Part shown: piece after piece, positions 8,326 through 16,757 of the stretch
Layout of the letters: each line of letters begins with the position of its first letter
How positions within the stretch are numbered: position 1 is the first letter of the stretch
Assembly (NCBI GenBank): GCA_963803545.1
Contig: CAWDMX010000003.1
Location: 43,423-107,422 of the forward strand
Direction of reading: 5' to 3'
Length of the DNA stretch: 64,000 nt
From: Legionella_C sp963803545
Lineage (GTDB): Bacteria > Pseudomonadota > Gammaproteobacteria > Legionellales > Legionellaceae
Translations under genes and position numbers: made by a program
The notes under the pieces: generated by a model
What the model was told of the DNA's origin: nothing
Databases searched by the model: none
What the model saw: only the letters and a program-made list of their open reading frames with translations

Positions 8326-9426
8326 TCAAGCAATTGCTCTATCATTTAAGTCAACGTGTCGAATTTTATTTTGGTTTAACAACGTTAGGGTCTCACTCCG
8401 ATACTCATCAACGGTAAGAGCGGTACTTTTTCGTTGCCAAGAAAATAAACTGGACGTTGTTTCTAAAAACTGTATAAAAATATCCAGCATTTTCAGCTCC
8501 GGATTTAAATCCTCCAACCAAAGGAACTGACCTTGTTCGTTAACCTCTAAAAAAATATATTCTCCCTCTGTATTCACAATTAAATCAATACATCCGAATT
8601 CCAGATCCATTTTTTTCATAAATTTGATTAACTTGGCTTCAATATTTTTTGGCAGAAAATACAATTCAACCTGCATCTTGGTGCTTGATATTGCGCGCCA
8701 GTCAACTTTGCCATCGTCATGAATTTGTGAGTCAAGCTTTACCGCAACTATAAATCCACCAAAATAGGTCACTCGCAGTTCGTAGTTTTTCTTCACTTCT
8801 TTTTGGTATATTCCCGGTGCATTTTGCAAAAGCTTATTACTTGGTAATTCTAAAAAATCAACTCTATTTGTGTAAGATATCTTGATACGCTCGTTTTCAA
8901 ACCAAAAGTTAGTACACATAGGTTTATAAATTACGCCCTCTTGTTCGTAATTTAACAAAAAATAGCGAATTTCAATAGGATCGTTTGAACATAAAGTTTC
9001 GGGTATATTCAACCCACAATTTTTTGCTACGGTAAGCTGATACATTTTCGAATTAGCACGACTAGCGGCGTACTTTTTGTTAATCCATTTTGCATTTGAG
9101 CCGATAGTATTCGCAATAGACTCAAAAAAAAGATTATTTTCACGTTTTACAAATTGCAAATCATCCGGATGAACGGCATCATTTGGAATATAGGGCTTAC
9201 GAGCCCGACGCCACCATACAACATCGTATTCATGATCCGTATGACTTTCATATCGGTCCCAACTCTTCCATTGATACGACTCATTGTCTATAAGAATCGA
9301 ATTTTTTAACTTAGTAGGTTGATCAGCACTGAAGAAAAGACGTACAGAATGCCCTTTCTCTTCCAATGCGAGCTTAACAATTATCGCGTGAATATCATCC
9401 GCTTCTGTAGCAATTAAATACTTCAT
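8326..9426 (-). CDS. MvdD-type ATP-grasp ligase, graspetide (omega-ester/amide RiPP) maturase
   Basis: This 366-residue ATP-grasp enzyme fits the family that activates Asp/Glu side chains of a precursor peptide and joins them to Ser/Thr (ester) or Lys (amide) side chains. Visible marks are the N-terminal MKYLIATEADD, the WWRRARKP block at 71-78 typical of microviridin-type ligases, GVIYKP with Lys168 for ATP, YQKEVKKNYELRVTYFGG (207-224) with R218, D281 in GCIDLIV and the metal site FLEVNEQGQF (292-301, E294 and N296). Start ATG 9426 matches family N-termini; an upstream ATG (9441) is less likely. It lies 69 bases after a 58-aa GG-leader gene, its likely substrate. Which crosslinks form is inference. 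Confidence 0.85.
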   Translation of the reverse strand: MKYLIATEADDIHAIIVKLALEEKGHSVRLFFSADQPTKLKNSILIDNESYQWKSWDRYESHTDHEYDVVWWRRARKPYIPNDAVHPDDLQFVKRENNLFFESIANTIGSNAKWINKKYAASRANSKMYQLTVAKNCGLNIPETLCSNDPIEIRYFLLNYEQEGVIYKPMCTNFWFENERIKISYTNRVDFLELPSNKLLQNAPGIYQKEVKKNYELRVTYFGGFIVAVKLDSQIHDDGKVDWRAISSTKMQVELYFLPKNIEAKLIKFMKKMDLEFGCIDLIVNTEGEYIFLEVNEQGQFLWLEDLNPELKMLDIFIQFLETTSSLFSWQRKSTALTVDEYRSETLTLLNQNKIRHVDLNDRAIA

Positions 9427-9495
9427 GGTAAATACATCCATTAAAAAAACTTATTGTTTAACTAGCAGTTTTAAGAACCACTAGTTAACCCCTAC

Positions 9496-9672
9496 TTACC
9501 AATCCGCATGCAAATCCGCAAATGTATCCCATGAACCATTAGTAGCAGACCCTTTAAATGTAGGACCAGTGGTCATCAAGGTTTCACTCTGCCCCCCACT
9601 AACCGCATCCGCTTCCTCAATACTAATTTCCTTTGCAAGAGTGTATGCTAAAACCCGTTGATTATTATCCAT
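9496..9672 (-). CDS. Putative graspetide precursor peptide (58 aa, GG leader)
   Basis: The gene starts at ATG 9672, eight bases after GGAG, and ends at TAA 9496-9498. The leader (about 1-27) ends in EEADAVSGG, the double-glycine pattern of many RiPP leaders. The tail (28-58) holds regularly spaced acceptors and donors: T34, T38, S42 at every fourth residue, then D49, D53, D57 also at every fourth residue, ending D-W. That spacing would allow nested T34-D57, T38-D53 and S42-D49 links. The next gene is an ATP-grasp ligase. Sequence and context support a precursor; the crosslink pattern is my inference. No peptidase/ABC exporter of the GG type is seen nearby. Confidence 0.8.
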   Translation of the reverse strand: MDNNQRVLAYTLAKEISIEEADAVSGGQSETLMTTGPTFKGSATNGSWDTFADLHADW

Positions 9673-9706
9673 TGCTATCTCCGTTTATTGAACTTACTGT
9701 TAGATA

Positions 9707-9738
9707 TTAACAAGCTATATAATGCAGCAGCTTGTTAA
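9707..9738. promoter_or_regulatory. Perfect 10-bp inverted repeat upstream of the graspetide precursor
   Basis: TTAACAAGCT and AGCTTGTTAA are separated by 12 bases containing TATAAT-like sequence. The repeat lies 35-66 bases upstream of the precursor ATG, where an operator or 5'-UTR hairpin would be expected. No T-run follows, so termination is unlikely. Confidence 0.5.
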
Positions 9739-9794
9739 GTGCGGCCATTAAAACACCACTGAATAAAAAAAAAATTATAAAATTAAAGGATAAA

Positions 9795-9822
9795 TTTACA
9801 ATAATTTTATTTGTGTTAAAAT
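9795..9822 (+). promoter_or_regulatory. Sigma70-type promoter for the 450-aa gene
   Basis: TTTACA (9795-9800), a 16-base spacer, and TAAAAT (9817-9822), placing the start of transcription near 9829, about 36 bases before the TTG start at 9865. Confidence 0.5.
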
Positions 9823-9864
9823 TTTAGATGGATACATAAAGGATAATTATTTTACAGGTGTAAT

Positions 9865-11217
9865 TTGTATACAAGTATGGATGAAGGTAAAGGCACTGTA
9901 AGGTGCTATTGGGAAAATATACGTGAGCGAGTTAGTAAGGTAGAGCCTAATTTTTTTAATATTGTAGATAAATTACACCCAGATAAGTCTTTGCCAATTT
10001 ATCTAGTCTATTTACCTTATGGTAGTTTAAAAGGCGATAATATTAGTTCTTTCATGCCAAATATGGATGGATCTTTTGTAAGGCTTACAGACACAAACCT
10101 ATCTTCGGTAATAATTTCTGAGTTAGGTTACGGTAAAAATAGCTCTCCGTTTGGAATGGTCTTAGAAAAAGAACTTGAGTACTTTATAGAAATTGAACAA
10201 GATAATATAATAATTCCCTCGCATATTCACAAAGCAGGAGCTTTTTTTAACTATTCCATTATTTTGAATGAAAAAAATGGAATAGTTTATGCTCCTAATG
10301 GCATTCTTAAAGCATCCTCAGGATGTCGTTCAGTTTTTATGTTACCTAATATAGGCTGTATGACTCATCACTATCACTTGCAACGAGAATATAATATTCA
10401 ATCACACCCCCCTAAGAAAATTAACGATCACTGGCATACATTTAAAAGTATTTTAAGTAGTTCCAACGTCAGTTGCCATTGGAGTTCATGCTTAGTATAT
10501 TTTTCTGAGTCTTGGGTAAGAAAGCTTTGGGAAGATCCATCATGGCTAGAGCTAAAATTATATTTACTTGAAAAAGAAAGAAAAATTAGTGAACACCAAC
10601 GTTTTCATCAATATTATGATATTATTTTTTCTTTAATCCAAAAAAACAGGAATCTAAAACCAAATCCTTATTTAGTTGATACTGTTCGGCATATTTTCAA
10701 TATTGCCTTAGGAATTTATCCGGGTTTTATTCCAGCTACTAATGACGATTCATTACCATTAAATTTACTGCAAAATGTATATGTCAATTCCTACGGTATG
10801 GATAAGTACACTCCTACAATTATGAAGCCAGATATCTTTGATTTCTTAGCAGATAAAAATCCCATCTACTATTCTCTACAACAGCCAACAACGTATGCAT
10901 TTTCTCCAAAATCAAGAAGCATTTCTAGTGCTTTATCAGATATGAGAGGCCTTATGCATTTAATCGAAGTCTTTTGTAAGGAACTCGGTAATAATAGCGG
11001 CCTTTGTACTGGAACAATTTTTGAGAATATTGCTCAAAAAATAATATTTTCATACTTTCATAACAAAAAAGATTTACACAGTTTAATTGAGCTTTCTTCT
11101 AACATCGTTGATCAAGATCATAGGTTTCGATACTTAACACCTCAAGTAGACTCCCCTAACTCGATGTTTGCAGTTGATGCTAAATTTTTTCGAGGTTGTA
11201 TTAGTATTAGTGTGTAA
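9865..11217 (+). CDS. Protein of unknown function between two RiPP loci
   Basis: A 450-residue soluble-looking protein without signal peptide or clear membrane segment. I do not recognise a family. It has many aromatic, His and Cys residues in the first half (HIHKAGAFFNY at about 118-128, C-x-THHYHLQREY near 172), which could bind a metal, but this is a guess. TTG 9865 is used because AGGTG sits four bases upstream; ATG 9877 is the alternative. It is divergent from the graspetide pair and convergent with the borosin methyltransferase, overlapping its 3' end by 11 bases. The gene and its surroundings are noticeably AT-rich. Confidence 0.8.
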   Translation: MYTSMDEGKGTVRCYWENIRERVSKVEPNFFNIVDKLHPDKSLPIYLVYLPYGSLKGDNISSFMPNMDGSFVRLTDTNLSSVIISELGYGKNSSPFGMVLEKELEYFIEIEQDNIIIPSHIHKAGAFFNYSIILNEKNGIVYAPNGILKASSGCRSVFMLPNIGCMTHHYHLQREYNIQSHPPKKINDHWHTFKSILSSSNVSCHWSSCLVYFSESWVRKLWEDPSWLELKLYLLEKERKISEHQRFHQYYDIIFSLIQKNRNLKPNPYLVDTVRHIFNIALGIYPGFIPATNDDSLPLNLLQNVYVNSYGMDKYTPTIMKPDIFDFLADKNPIYYSLQQPTTYAFSPKSRSISSALSDMRGLMHLIEVFCKELGNNSGLCTGTIFENIAQKIIFSYFHNKKDLHSLIELSSNIVDQDHRFRYLTPQVDSPNSMFAVDAKFFRGCISISV

Positions 11218-11959
11218 TATACGATTCTGTTCTATTTTTGCAGGGAGGTATATAAATAGTAGCTAATTTAGGCATTAATATTGTATCGAGTTGATCCAAT
11301 ATTACGGTTTGTATATTTGCTGGTAGAAAAGGGTACTGTGATGCAACGTATATCGTACAAAGATGATCAAAATTATAGAAATTTAACAAATGAAGCTTAA
11401 GTTTAGTCAATCCAGGATTATTATTAACCTTTTCTTTGACTATTTTTAAATTTTCTATAACTGAAACTTGCCATAAAACTATATGATCGAAGATAGATGG
11501 CATGATTTTATAATTGATGAACTGGGTTGCTTCGTACGACATTAAGCCCGTATCACTTAAGTTTATTTTTAAATCAGAAAATATACAATCAAAGGTTGAA
11601 ATACCTGGTAATATAGAAACAGTATAACCTAAGCGCTCTGCCTCTAGAGCAGCTTGGAGACCAGGCTCACAATATATTAATGGATGACCATAAAAAACTA
11701 CACAGAGTAACTCATTAGACTCTAGTTCAAATAAGATTTTATCTTTTAGCTTAATATAAGCATCCGAGCGGTCAACGCAATTAAAATAAATTTTTTCCAA
11801 TGATTCTGCATGTGGATTTTTTTTTAAAATCCACTCCTCTAGCGCAGGATCATTCACTAAAAAAAGAAGTTTTTTAGCCTTGCATATATGCTCCATAACC
11901 TCAATAGTCATTTGCGAGATAAATTTTATACCTGCACCAGCAATTACTAAATGATTCAC
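11207..11959 (-). CDS. Split borosin-type peptide alpha-N-methyltransferase
   Basis: A 250-residue tetrapyrrole-methylase-fold enzyme that resembles the stand-alone borosin methyltransferases (SonM type), which methylate backbone amides of a separate precursor with SAM. Support: N-terminal LVIAGAGIKFISQMT; Y58, R64 and Y68 with the same 6 and 4 residue spacing as the catalytic Tyr66/Arg72/Tyr76 of the fungal enzyme OphMA; the YGHP loop at 90-93; LPGIST; SYEATQF; and a C-terminal MPKLATIYIPP. Borosin enzymes, unlike CobA or RsmI, are paired with a precursor, and one lies 46 bases upstream. GTG start at 11959 follows AGGT. Identification is by motif recognition and is strong; substrate pairing is inference from adjacency. 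Confidence 0.88.
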   Translation of the reverse strand: MNHLVIAGAGIKFISQMTIEVMEHICKAKKLLFLVNDPALEEWILKKNPHAESLEKIYFNCVDRSDAYIKLKDKILFELESNELLCVVFYGHPLIYCEPGLQAALEAERLGYTVSILPGISTFDCIFSDLKINLSDTGLMSYEATQFINYKIMPSIFDHIVLWQVSVIENLKIVKEKVNNNPGLTKLKLHLLNFYNFDHLCTIYVASQYPFLPANIQTVILDQLDTILMPKLATIYIPPCKNRTESYITH

Positions 11960-12005
11960 ATTGAACCTAATTTTGTGTTAAATCTAAAAATATTGTACAA
12001 AGATA

Positions 12006-12194
12006 TTAACTACTACGAAATACAGCAACTTCATCAGCATACATTCTACCCTTTCCTAAAAAAGCTTTAAGTTTTACAACATCATTAGATAGATAGATTT
12101 TTTGAGAATTGTAATCTAATTGTTTAAAAATTTCTGCAATTTCGGAGGGATTGACCGATCTAGCAAGTTGTTCAAGAACGTCTACAACATTCAT
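12006..12194 (-). CDS. Putative split-borosin precursor peptide (62 aa)
   Basis: The 62-residue product has a helical N-terminal part (1-46) shaped like a borosin-binding domain: VLEQLARS..., then IFKQLDYNSQKIYLSNDVVKLKAFLG, which corresponds to the ...L..GD..KL...LG element of SonA-type precursors. A short unstructured tail follows (KGRMYADEVAVFRSS), the expected core. The hydrophobic run V56-A57-V58-F59 holds the likeliest N-methylation sites. GGGA precedes ATG 12194. It lies between the MFS gene (24 bases) and the methyltransferase gene (46 bases) in one direction, so the three form an operon. The methylated residues cannot be read from sequence. Confidence 0.8.
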   Translation of the reverse strand: MNVVDVLEQLARSVNPSEIAEIFKQLDYNSQKIYLSNDVVKLKAFLGKGRMYADEVAVFRSS

Positions 12195-12218
12195 ATGTTG
12201 TCCCTTTATAATTATTGT

Positions 12219-13427
12219 CTATTTACAACTTCGATAATACATCCTTAAATCTTTATCGAATAGCAAATAAAAGGTAATTAGCATTGCTATTATACCTAAA
12301 GCTCCACAAAGTATCCATACTGTTTTAGGACCGATTATATCGTAAATTACACCTCCCACATAGGGCCCTATCATATTACTTGCAGCAAAGGTTGCGCGCC
12401 ATAGTCCTATGGCTTTGCCTTTACTTGCTGCGTTGAGCGATTGGTAACATAGTAATTGGGATAACGGTACAAATATTATTTCTCCTAGGGAGTACAGTAC
12501 AACCGATAACATAAAGACACTTAAATATTGGGGCAAAGTTAATACTAACATTCCCGTACACAATATAATTGCGCCTAAACCCATTAAAGTTATTTTGTTA
12601 AGTTTCTGTACAGTACTAAAAATTGCCGGCTGAAAAAAAACGATTATTAATGGATTTAGGATAAAAATTAAACTTGCGACGGTAGTTGACGTGAAACAAC
12701 GATTTACAAATAATGGATAAGCTATTTTGTGTTGACTTATCACCAGTCCTACTACAAACACGGTAGATAAAGTGGCGTAAAATAATTTATTGGATAGGCT
12801 CGTACTCTCTTGCGCATTTGCTGTAACCAAAGATTGCGCATTGAATGGATAAGCTGGATTAATTTTATATTGGTATAAAGCAGCAATGAACAATAATACC
12901 GCCATGGCAATAAAAATATAGTAAAAATCATGATGGGCGTACGTGGTCAGAAGCGTTGCTGATATCACTAACCCCAAATTAGAAAATACAGACTTTAAAT
13001 TTAGCAATTTCAACCGTAATTGTTCGCTATGTTCCGCCATTTTTAAAATTAATACGCTACTGGATGCATTAAAACTGGTACCGGCAATCCCCATTAAAAA
13101 TAATATAATCATCAGCTGATCAGCTGTTTTAAATAACGCAAGCAAGAAAAAGCAGAGGCTTGAGAGAAGCAAACTTAGTACATTAGTAAGGCTTGGAGAA
13201 ATCTTATCGATCATTTTTCCGCCAAACCATCCGCCTATAATTGTACCAAAACCAAAACTTGATAAAATTTGTCCGATAACAATTACGGAAAAATTAAGAT
13301 AGGTTTTGAAATATAAGGCGATAAAAAAACCCAATCCAGCTCCTAACGCATCAATAAGCGTTAAAAGTAATAAAACCCAACTCAAACTGGGAATGTTTCG
13401 GTAATTATTTAAATAACGAACAAACAC
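12219..13427 (-). CDS. MFS transporter, likely exporter of the borosin product
   Basis: A 402-residue major facilitator superfamily protein with about 12 transmembrane helices. The loop after helix 2 carries GGWFGGKMIDKISP (near 66-79), a form of the MFS A-motif G-x-x-x-D-(R/K). GTG 13427 is used because AAGGAG lies eight bases upstream. It is the first gene of the MFS-precursor-methyltransferase unit and starts 33 bases after the Tim44-like gene, so all four may be co-transcribed. Export of the modified peptide is inferred from context; import or drug efflux remain possible. Confidence 0.8.
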   Translation of the reverse strand: MFVRYLNNYRNIPSLSWVLLLLTLIDALGAGLGFFIALYFKTYLNFSVIVIGQILSSFGFGTIIGGWFGGKMIDKISPSLTNVLSLLLSSLCFFLLALFKTADQLMIILFLMGIAGTSFNASSSVLILKMAEHSEQLRLKLLNLKSVFSNLGLVISATLLTTYAHHDFYYIFIAMAVLLFIAALYQYKINPAYPFNAQSLVTANAQESTSLSNKLFYATLSTVFVVGLVISQHKIAYPLFVNRCFTSTTVASLIFILNPLIIVFFQPAIFSTVQKLNKITLMGLGAIILCTGMLVLTLPQYLSVFMLSVVLYSLGEIIFVPLSQLLCYQSLNAASKGKAIGLWRATFAASNMIGPYVGGVIYDIIGPKTVWILCGALGIIAMLITFYLLFDKDLRMYYRSCK

Positions 13428-13459
13428 CTACAAACTCCTTTTAAACAAAATATATATTT

Positions 13460-14212
13460 TTATTCCTGCTGCAACCCACAAACCATCCAAACTCCACTTT
13501 CAATGCGCGGTCTTAAGTGCCAAATTTCACTTAAAGGCTGCATCGGAGTGTTGCCTTCCTTAATGTTTCCAGTAAAGCGTACCGAAACAGTTTGGTGATT
13601 GGCAATTGTCGGCGCATCTAGTATCTCCACTTCTAATGCCACAATTTCTGTTGTATTGGTAGTAGGCTCTTCTTGCAATTGCATAGAAATTTCTGCGTAT
13701 ACTTCAGGTGAGGTGTACAAGCGGAGATCCGCGTAATTTTTTTCCTGAACAGCCGCTTGCAAGCGTATAAACAAAACTTTGACTTCCCGTAAAAACTCAT
13801 CTCCTTTAAAATTTGCAATATTCGGGATGCTGGAGACCAATGCAGGCGCTTGCTTATCTGATGATTTAGCCTGAGCAAAAGACTGATTACTAGACTGCGA
13901 TTTATTACGCCACACTCTAATTATAAATACTATAATCCCAGCAATTATTAGCCAGGAAAGCAACCCATTAGTTAAACCATTGCCCATAAATAATGTTGCT
14001 AATAAGCCGCCTAAAACCAGGCCAGCAAGTACCCCTCCCCATCGACCCGAGCTTACACTTTTAGTAACAGGTTTTGCGCCGTAATTTTTATAGCTAGCAG
14101 CCGAACGTTGGACCCCAAAACTTCTACCTCCACCAAAACGCTTAGCGCAAAGCTCACTCGTATAAGAAAATAAAATTAGTATTGTTAGTATCATACATAG
14201 AAAAATGCGCAT
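13460..14212 (-). CDS. Tim44-like domain membrane protein
   Basis: The 250-residue product has an N-terminal signal/anchor (1-23), a basic Gly/Ser-rich stretch (RFGGGRSFG), two transmembrane segments (about 60-77 and 83-99) and a C-terminal Tim44-like fold (about 128-250) with the typical FLREVKVLFIRLQAA...KNYADLRLYTSPEVYAEI and a closing SEIWHLRPR..GVWMVCGLQQ. Bacterial members are inner-membrane proteins of unknown role. It is upstream of the MFS/borosin unit by 33 bases and divergent from the MMPL transporter. Confidence 0.8.
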   Translation of the reverse strand: MRIFLCMILTILILFSYTSELCAKRFGGGRSFGVQRSAASYKNYGAKPVTKSVSSGRWGGVLAGLVLGGLLATLFMGNGLTNGLLSWLIIAGIIVFIIRVWRNKSQSSNQSFAQAKSSDKQAPALVSSIPNIANFKGDEFLREVKVLFIRLQAAVQEKNYADLRLYTSPEVYAEISMQLQEEPTTNTTEIVALEVEILDAPTIANHQTVSVRFTGNIKEGNTPMQPLSEIWHLRPRIESGVWMVCGLQQE

Positions 14213-14364
14213 TAGAATTCTCTGGCTATCAAAGCACGCTATTATAGCTATTACTAAAAAAAATACGAGAATTGAAGCGGTTATATTCGAAAATTTTCCA
14301 ACCGCTGCGTATTTTCCAAACTAAGTTATAATTAGGAGTATTATCTGAATTAACAGGGCTTTAA

Positions 14365-16572
14365 ATGAAGGAATCAATTTTTAAGCGCTTAGGACGGCTT
14401 ATTTACAACCATAAGGTTGTTGTGCTTGTGATATGGTTGATTATAATTGCGGGGTGTATTCCTTTCCTACCTACTATAACAACACCTTTCAAGACTACCG
14501 GTTTTGTTGATAATAGTTCAGCCACCGCGAAAGCTGATAGTTTTCTTAGTAATAATTTAGATTATTATCGCAATCGCGTGTTGATAATGTATACCAGTAA
14601 AAATTTATTAGCGACGAACCCTGCCTTTATTCATAAAATAAAGAAATCAATAGCTCCTCTAAGGGAATTAAATCTACCCTTTTTAGTGGAATATCCTTCA
14701 CTTATGAACCAACAAATATCCTTAGACCGTCATACGGCTTATGCACTAGTTCTCTTTAAAGACAACACAGCACTTACCCCGAGCCAACTGCAAGACGTGC
14801 AAAAACTAATAGCTAAACCTAGTGATATGACGATGCTCATCGGTAGCGAAGCGTTATTTCTTGAGGGTATAAGCAAGCAGACACAAAAAGACTTATATAA
14901 AGCGGATATGATTGCAGCACCAATAGCCATAATCACTTTAATTTTAGTTTTTGGTTCTGTTGTCGCGGCATCCATTCCTATTGCCTTAGGCGCCGGTTGT
15001 GCACTTACTATACTGACACTGCTTTATTTTATTGGCCATTTTTGTACTCTTTCAATATTTACTCTTAATATCGCATTGTTATTAGGGCTTTGTCTTAGTT
15101 TAGATTACTCACTGTTTATTATTACCCGTTTTCGTGAGGAATTGAGCTCCCATTCAGCGCAAGAGGCTTTAGCTATCACCATGCATACAGCCGGCCGAGC
15201 AGTTTTTTTTAGTGGCCTTGCTGTTTTTATTAGTTTAAGCGCGCTACTCATTTTTCCAATCACCATTCTTTACTCGATTGGCATTGGAGGACTTACCGCC
15301 GTGTTTGTGGCTTTAGTAAGTTCGCTGTGGATACTTCCAGCGTTTCTCGCATTGCTTCAAGAAAACTCATTTAGAATCCCCATAAAAATCAGGAGCTTTT
15401 CAAAAAATCAGCGCTTTAATTATTGGAAATGGTTGTCTTCTACCGTTTTAAAAAGTCCTGTTAGTTTTTTTATTTTTATTTTGAGTCTTTTAGTGTTTCT
15501 TGGAATTCCATTTTTAAAAGTAAACTTTGGACTGTCCGATTATCGAATTTTACCTAAAGACGCTGAAAGCCGGCAATTTTTTGACAGCTATGCGGCTAAA
15601 TACAACAGCAACACTCTAAATCCAATTCTACTGGTTGTTTCTAGTAAAGACTCCATTTTAACTAGCAAAAATATCACTGCACTGTATACATTAACCAAAC
15701 AACTTCAAGAAGACGCGGCTATTGCCGCTGTATCGGGTCTAATCAACCCGAAAATTATGAGCAACAAAGAGTATCATGCTCTACTCAAGCCACCCATTTC
15801 AAATAAAAATATCAAGCAAGCATTGGCGTTAACTACCACATCCAATTTTACAGTTCTATCTGTTACAAGTAAGTATCCTAGTAACTCTAAATTGACCAGA
15901 GAGCTCATTTCCAACCTTAAAAAACATACGCTAGGCCCTGGTTTGCGTATGCAAGTTACCGGAGTGCCTGTTACCAATGCGGATGTTTTAAGCAGTATTA
16001 ACAGCCTTTATATGTATGCACTAATTTGGATTGGTATTCTTACGTATCTAATATTATTATTTCTATTGCGCTCAGTTTTATTGCCTTTAAAAGCCATTGT
16101 AATGAATATTATGAGTTTATGTGCGAGTTATGGAGTTCTGGTATTTATTTTTCAAGAGGGACACTTCCATAATCTGCTCAACTTTGAGCCTCAGGGCCTA
16201 TTAGATATTAGTCTGCTAATAATTATTTTTTGTGCATTATTCGGTTTTTCAATGGATTACGAGGTATTTCTATTATCCAGAATTAAAGAATCGTATTTAA
16301 AAACTAAAGACAATAGTCAAAGTATTATCTTTGGCATTGTTCATAGCAGTAAATTGATAACAAGTGCTGCATTGATTGTCATTCTTTTATGCGGATCATT
16401 TCTGGTAGCCGATGTTCTTATGGTAAAAGAATTTGGCTTAGGCATAGCGGTTGCGATTTTTGTAGACGCGTTTTTAGTACGTAGTATTCTCGTGCCTTCG
16501 ACAATGGCCTTACTTAAGAGCTGGAATTGGTATCTACCTCGTTGGCTTGATTCCTTGTTACCAAAAAACTAA
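14365..16572 (+). CDS. MMPL/RND-family transporter
   Basis: A 735-residue inner-membrane protein with the duplicated RND layout: TM1 at about 17-33, a periplasmic loop to about 175, five helices (about 180-330), TM7 near 370, a second loop to about 540, then five more helices. LSLDYSLFIITRFREEL and FSMDYEVFLLSRIKESY are the paired S-x-D-Y-x-x-F-x-x-x-R-x-x-E motifs of MMPL proteins (proton relay Asp/Tyr). Such proteins export lipids or hydrophobic compounds; the substrate is unknown. It is a single gene ending in a bidirectional hairpin shared with the rRNA operon. Confidence 0.88.
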   Translation: MKESIFKRLGRLIYNHKVVVLVIWLIIIAGCIPFLPTITTPFKTTGFVDNSSATAKADSFLSNNLDYYRNRVLIMYTSKNLLATNPAFIHKIKKSIAPLRELNLPFLVEYPSLMNQQISLDRHTAYALVLFKDNTALTPSQLQDVQKLIAKPSDMTMLIGSEALFLEGISKQTQKDLYKADMIAAPIAIITLILVFGSVVAASIPIALGAGCALTILTLLYFIGHFCTLSIFTLNIALLLGLCLSLDYSLFIITRFREELSSHSAQEALAITMHTAGRAVFFSGLAVFISLSALLIFPITILYSIGIGGLTAVFVALVSSLWILPAFLALLQENSFRIPIKIRSFSKNQRFNYWKWLSSTVLKSPVSFFIFILSLLVFLGIPFLKVNFGLSDYRILPKDAESRQFFDSYAAKYNSNTLNPILLVVSSKDSILTSKNITALYTLTKQLQEDAAIAAVSGLINPKIMSNKEYHALLKPPISNKNIKQALALTTTSNFTVLSVTSKYPSNSKLTRELISNLKKHTLGPGLRMQVTGVPVTNADVLSSINSLYMYALIWIGILTYLILLFLLRSVLLPLKAIVMNIMSLCASYGVLVFIFQEGHFHNLLNFEPQGLLDISLLIIIFCALFGFSMDYEVFLLSRIKESYLKTKDNSQSIIFGIVHSSKLITSAALIVILLCGSFLVADVLMVKEFGLGIAVAIFVDAFLVRSILVPSTMALLKSWNWYLPRWLDSLLPKN

Positions 16573-16599
16573 CTGCTATCTAACGTAAAAAAAGTAAAA

Positions 16600-16632
16600 A
16601 AAAAGCGACTATAATGACTATAGTCGCTTTTT
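16600..16632. terminator. Bidirectional rho-independent terminator
   Basis: AAAAAGCGACTATA and TATAGTCGCTTTTT pair as a 14-bp stem with a 5-base loop, with A/T tracts on both sides. It can end both the MMPL gene (plus) and the rRNA operon (minus). Confidence 0.9.
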
Positions 16633-16642
16633 AGAATAAAAC

Positions 16643-16757
16643 CCTGGCAATGACCTACTTTCACATGGGGAGACCCCACACTATCATCGGCGCTGGAATG
16701 TTTCACTTCTGAGTTCGAGATGGATTCAGGTGGTTCCAAACCGCTAATGTCGCCAGG
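16643..16757 (-). rRNA. rrf: 5S ribosomal RNA
   Basis: On the minus strand it reads CCTGGCGACATTAGCGG... and ends GTAGGTCATTGCCAGG, with the complementary ends and the conserved CGAACTCAGAAGTGAAA core. Last gene of the operon. Length about 115 bases; ends may be off by a few bases. Confidence 0.95.

Noticed and set aside
8132..8530. Plus-strand 132-codon frame
   Set aside because: Overlaps the 3' end of the ATP-grasp gene in antisense, with no ribosome site or family match.
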